Positions 6,649 to 9,279 of a stretch of DNA of 9,279 nt are shown here, piece by piece. The position numbers and the translations under genes are program-made. Source of the stretch: Bacillota bacterium (GTDB lineage Bacteria > Bacillota > Bacilli > Bacillales_B > DSM-18226). Location of the stretch: positions 1-9,279 of the forward strand of contig JAKACS010000088.1 in the NCBI GenBank assembly GCA_021821235.1. Direction: 5' to 3'. The notes beneath the pieces are model-generated. The model was not told where the DNA came from. It ran no database searches and saw only the letters and a list, made by a program, of their open reading frames with translations. How positions within the stretch are numbered: position 1 is the first letter of the stretch; the number at the start of each line of letters is the position of its first letter.

Positions 6649-8916
6649 TTAAGTTGATAAAACGATATCTTCGCTCAGCTGATAGCGTTGGTTAAATACT
6701 TGAACCGATAACTCCTCGCCGTTTACGAGTTTTAAAGCAGTGTGCGTATTTGTTTTTTCAATCTGAATAACTCGGCCGTTGTACTGAATGGAAAAGCTGT
6801 AACCTTCCCATTTCTCAGGCAGAATTGGCGAAAAAGAAAGACCAGTCTCCTTGATGCGCAGTCCGGCAAACCCGAAAACAATAGCTAGCCAAGTTCCACC
6901 CATATTTGCCATATGCAGACCATCTTTAGTATTTTTATGAGTATTGTCCAAATCTAGCCGTGCTGTTTCGATGAAGTATTCATAAGCTTTTTGCTTATAG
7001 CCTAATTTTGAAGCCATAATGCTAAAAATGCATGTGGATAGTGATGAATCATGAGTCGTAATTGACTCATAGTATTCATAAGAATGTCGAATCGTTTCGA
7101 TCGTCTCGTTATCCTCTAATAAAAAATGGGCTAACACAGTATCAGCTTGTTTGCAAACTTGATAGCGATATAATGTTAATGGATGATAATGGAGTAGCAA
7201 TGGGTAATGATTTTTTGGCGTGCTAGCAAAATCCCATACTCCTTTTTGTAAAAAGGAATCATCCTGAGGATTGATGGTTAACATTTCATTGAACGGCAAG
7301 TACATCTGTTCAGCTGCATTTTTCCAATCTTCAACTTCCATTGCTTGTAAACCGATTTTTTTTGTTAATAATAAAAATTGTTCCTGACTCGTTTCATTTA
7401 GAAGATCGTATATTTTTGCTGCCCACTCTAAATTATGCTTTGCCATGGCATTTGTATAGTAGTTGTTGTTGACAATGCACGTATATTCATCCGGACCAGT
7501 AACAGCGTCAATTCTGAAGGTTCCACCATCAAAATGCCCCGTATCTAGCCACAATCGCGCAGTTTCAAATAGGACCTCAGCACCGAATTTTTCCATAAAT
7601 TGCTGATCGTAAGTTACAAGATAGTATTGAATAAAACTATAGGCAATATCGGCACTAATATGGTACTGAGCTGATCCGGATGGAAAATAGGAAGAACATT
7701 CAGTACCAGATATTGTCCGCCACGGAAACAATGCACCTTGACGATGCCCCATTTCTTTTGCGCGATCCCTTGCAAGATCTAGAATAGAATAACGATAGAG
7801 GAGGAGCTGCTTAGCAATTTCTGGATGTGTCATTAAAAAGACAGGGAAAATATAGATTTCTGTGTCCCAAAAGAAGTGGCCTTCATACCCTTCGCCAGAT
7901 AATCCCTTTGCTGCAATGTTTGAAAATGAATCTGTTCCCGTCGATTGAAGAAGATGAAATAGGTTAAAGCGAATGCCTTCTTGCAGGGCCTCATCACCAT
8001 GAATAAGAATGTCAGATTTACTCCAATACTTTTCCAAAAAAACAATTTGATCATCTAATAAACTCAAAAAATTTTTCTTACTCAGTTTGTTCTGCAGGTC
8101 TAATGCGGAAATTATTAAATTCTCTCCATGCCGTAATGTGTCGACATAAATGCTTTTCTTCTCAAATTCCAACTTGCCGTTGAATGAACAAGCAAATTCT
8201 GAAGTGATCGAAACAGGTGTGATCGTGTCTGTTTTTGTGTGTGCAGCATCAGTATAATGTGATGCTGCACATGCCGTTTGCAATTTTGTGTTCGTTGTTT
8301 CACATTCTACGTATGAGGTGTTGTCAATTTGTTGAACTTTTGTGGGAAATAACAGTTTTGCATGTCCGGATGCAACTCTTGGATCACTTGAATCGACATA
8401 ATTTGAGACATCCCCATTGACAGTAGAAATAATTCGCACGACCCCTATTTGATCGGGAGATTCGATTTTTAGCTTTTGAATAAAAACCTCCTTGTGCAGA
8501 AATGAAACCATTCGTTTAAAGTTTATTTTAATTGTTTTGCCAGAAGGGGAACGCCACTCAACAACTCTTTCCGCAAAGCCTTTATCAAGATGTAAATGCC
8601 GTTCAAACGAAAGGATTTTTCCTTCGGCCATGCTAAAGTGTTCATCGTCAAAGAAAATATCGATTGTTTGGGAATTAATTACATTCAACAACTTTTGCTG
8701 TGTATCCGGAAATGCAAAGAGCTTTTCACCATATGGAATCTTGACAGTATCGTGAAAGGCATTAATATACGTGCCGCGAATCGTTTTATGTTCGTGCGGA
8801 AGACCTTCTTCAAAGTTCCCACGCACCCCAAGGTATCCGTTACCAGTGAAAAATAAACTTTCATCAACTAACAGTTGTGCGAAATCTGTATTGGAGGAGC
8901 TGATTTTCCAAGCCAA
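6649..8916 (-). CDS. Glycoside hydrolase family 65 disaccharide phosphorylase
   Basis: GH65 phosphorylases use inorganic phosphate to split an alpha-linked glucose disaccharide, giving beta-glucose 1-phosphate and a sugar, in the cytoplasm. The 755-residue product has the normal family length. It has an N-terminal beta-sandwich opening with GNGYLGVRGNFEEG, then a helical barrel containing GHFFWDTE (Trp350, Asp351), PWRTISGTE and VTGPDEYT, whose Glu477 aligns with the family's general acid. The conserved THDSSLS segment (His622, Ser624, Ser625) lies in the phosphate-binding area, and a small C-terminal beta domain follows. There is no signal peptide. I chose TTG at 8916 because GAGGTG ends 6 bases before it; a GTG at 8925 would add three residues but overlaps that site. 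It follows a sugar ABC permease and ends the transcript. No beta-phosphoglucomutase gene lies downstream. The substrate (maltose, trehalose, nigerose, kojibiose or another) cannot be told by eye. The gene is AT-richer than gltB and gsaB. Confidence 0.92.
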   Translation of the reverse strand: MAWKISSSNTDFAQLLVDESLFFTGNGYLGVRGNFEEGLPHEHKTIRGTYINAFHDTVKIPYGEKLFAFPDTQQKLLNVINSQTIDIFFDDEHFSMAEGKILSFERHLHLDKGFAERVVEWRSPSGKTIKINFKRMVSFLHKEVFIQKLKIESPDQIGVVRIISTVNGDVSNYVDSSDPRVASGHAKLLFPTKVQQIDNTSYVECETTNTKLQTACAASHYTDAAHTKTDTITPVSITSEFACSFNGKLEFEKKSIYVDTLRHGENLIISALDLQNKLSKKNFLSLLDDQIVFLEKYWSKSDILIHGDEALQEGIRFNLFHLLQSTGTDSFSNIAAKGLSGEGYEGHFFWDTEIYIFPVFLMTHPEIAKQLLLYRYSILDLARDRAKEMGHRQGALFPWRTISGTECSSYFPSGSAQYHISADIAYSFIQYYLVTYDQQFMEKFGAEVLFETARLWLDTGHFDGGTFRIDAVTGPDEYTCIVNNNYYTNAMAKHNLEWAAKIYDLLNETSQEQFLLLTKKIGLQAMEVEDWKNAAEQMYLPFNEMLTINPQDDSFLQKGVWDFASTPKNHYPLLLHYHPLTLYRYQVCKQADTVLAHFLLEDNETIETIRHSYEYYESITTHDSSLSTCIFSIMASKLGYKQKAYEYFIETARLDLDNTHKNTKDGLHMANMGGTWLAIVFGFAGLRIKETGLSFSPILPEKWEGYSFSIQYNGRVIQIEKTNTHTALKLVNGEELSVQVFNQRYQLSEDIVLST

Positions 8917-8922
8917 GTTGTT

Positions 8923-8928
8923 CACCTC
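8923..8928 (-). promoter_or_regulatory. Ribosome binding site of the GH65 gene
   Basis: Minus-strand GAGGTG is followed by AACAAC and then TTG (8916), which is normal spacing. The alternative GTG start at 8925 is part of this motif and would have no usable binding site of its own. Confidence 0.6.
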
Positions 8929-8995
8929 GTTTAAGGAAGTTTGGTTTCACGAACCTTTTGTTTCTGAAATGTCATTTAAATATTAATCAATTTGC

Positions 8996-9279
8996 TTATT
9001 CTTTCACGCCGCCGCTTGTAAGTCCTGAAACAATTTGCCTTTGAAAAATTAAGACGATAATAAGAGTTGGGATCGTAACGACAGCTGTTGCGGCAGAAAC
9101 TTGACCCCACAGAATCTCAAACTGTGTCCGCAGGAAGGAAATCGCAACAGGAACTGTTTGGTATTCGGCATTTGGATTTAGTGTAATCGTTAAGAGAAAT
9201 TCATTCCAAGCTGCAATAAAGGTAATAATTGCAGTTGTGAACACACCTGGCGCTGCCAAAGGAAAAATAATTCGATACA
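8996..9279 (-). CDS. Sugar ABC transporter permease, MalG type (C-terminal part)
   Basis: Only the last 93 residues are in the window; the start codon lies beyond the right edge. The visible part contains the second half of the EAA loop (YRIIFPLAAPG), which docks onto the ATPase in binding-protein-dependent importers. A membrane segment ending in AAWNEFLLT follows, then an extracytoplasmic loop with YQTVPVAI and a last membrane helix around TAVVTIPTLIIVLIF. It closes with the tail FQRQIVSGLTSGGVKE, typical of MalG/LacG-like CUT1 permeases. The gene is followed after 79 bases by the GH65 phosphorylase on the same strand. No terminator or convincing promoter lies between them, so one operon is likely: import of an alpha-glucoside, then phosphorolysis. 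Its binding protein and partner permease would be expected further right. The exact substrate is unknown. Confidence 0.93.
   Translation of the reverse strand, partial: YRIIFPLAAPGVFTTAIITFIAAWNEFLLTITLNPNAEYQTVPVAISFLRTQFEILWGQVSAATAVVTIPTLIIVLIFQRQIVSGLTSGGVKE

Noticed and set aside
8926..8995. Promoter or terminator between the permease and GH65 genes.
   Set aside because: The best -35 (TTGATT) has no fitting -10, and the only hairpin (ggtt/aacc, 4 bp) has no U-tract.

Overview
This is a stretch of chromosome from a low-GC Gram-positive bacterium, most likely a Bacillaceae member. The evidence is the strong AGGAGG-type ribosome binding sites, TTG starts, U-tract intrinsic terminators, matches to CodY and CcpA (cre) boxes, and a GsaB-type aminomutase that closely resembles the second glutamate-1-semialdehyde aminomutase of Bacillus. 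The genus cannot be fixed from the sequence alone. All four genes lie on the minus strand, so transcription runs from right to left.

Layout from left to right: (1) positions 1-300 hold a degenerate 52-bp tandem repeat array that runs off the left edge. (2) A strong intrinsic terminator (321-355) ends the large gltB gene (371-4855), which encodes a 1494-residue glutamate synthase large subunit with its own promoter. (3) The 294-bp gap 4856-5149 is a dense control region. It holds a tandem Shine-Dalgarno arrangement, a promoter overlapped by a CodY-like box, an upstream cre site, and the terminator of the next gene. (4) gsaB (5150-6445) encodes glutamate-1-semialdehyde 2,1-aminomutase. Two perfect palindromes lie just upstream of it. 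(5) Another terminator (6611-6644) ends an AT-richer carbohydrate locus. This contains a GH65 disaccharide phosphorylase (6649-8916) and, upstream of it, the C-terminal end of a MalG-type sugar ABC transporter permease (8996 to the right edge).

The genes form three separate transcription units. gltB makes glutamate from 2-oxoglutarate and glutamine. gsaB acts on a glutamate-derived intermediate on the way to haem. The permease and GH65 enzyme look like the end of a sugar-uptake operon in which an imported alpha-glucoside is split by phosphate to beta-glucose 1-phosphate plus a sugar. I see no clearly new biological system. The points most worth checking are the repeat array, the monocistronic gltB with no gltD beside it and a four-cysteine iron-sulfur motif, the CodY/cre control region, and the paired palindromes before gsaB.
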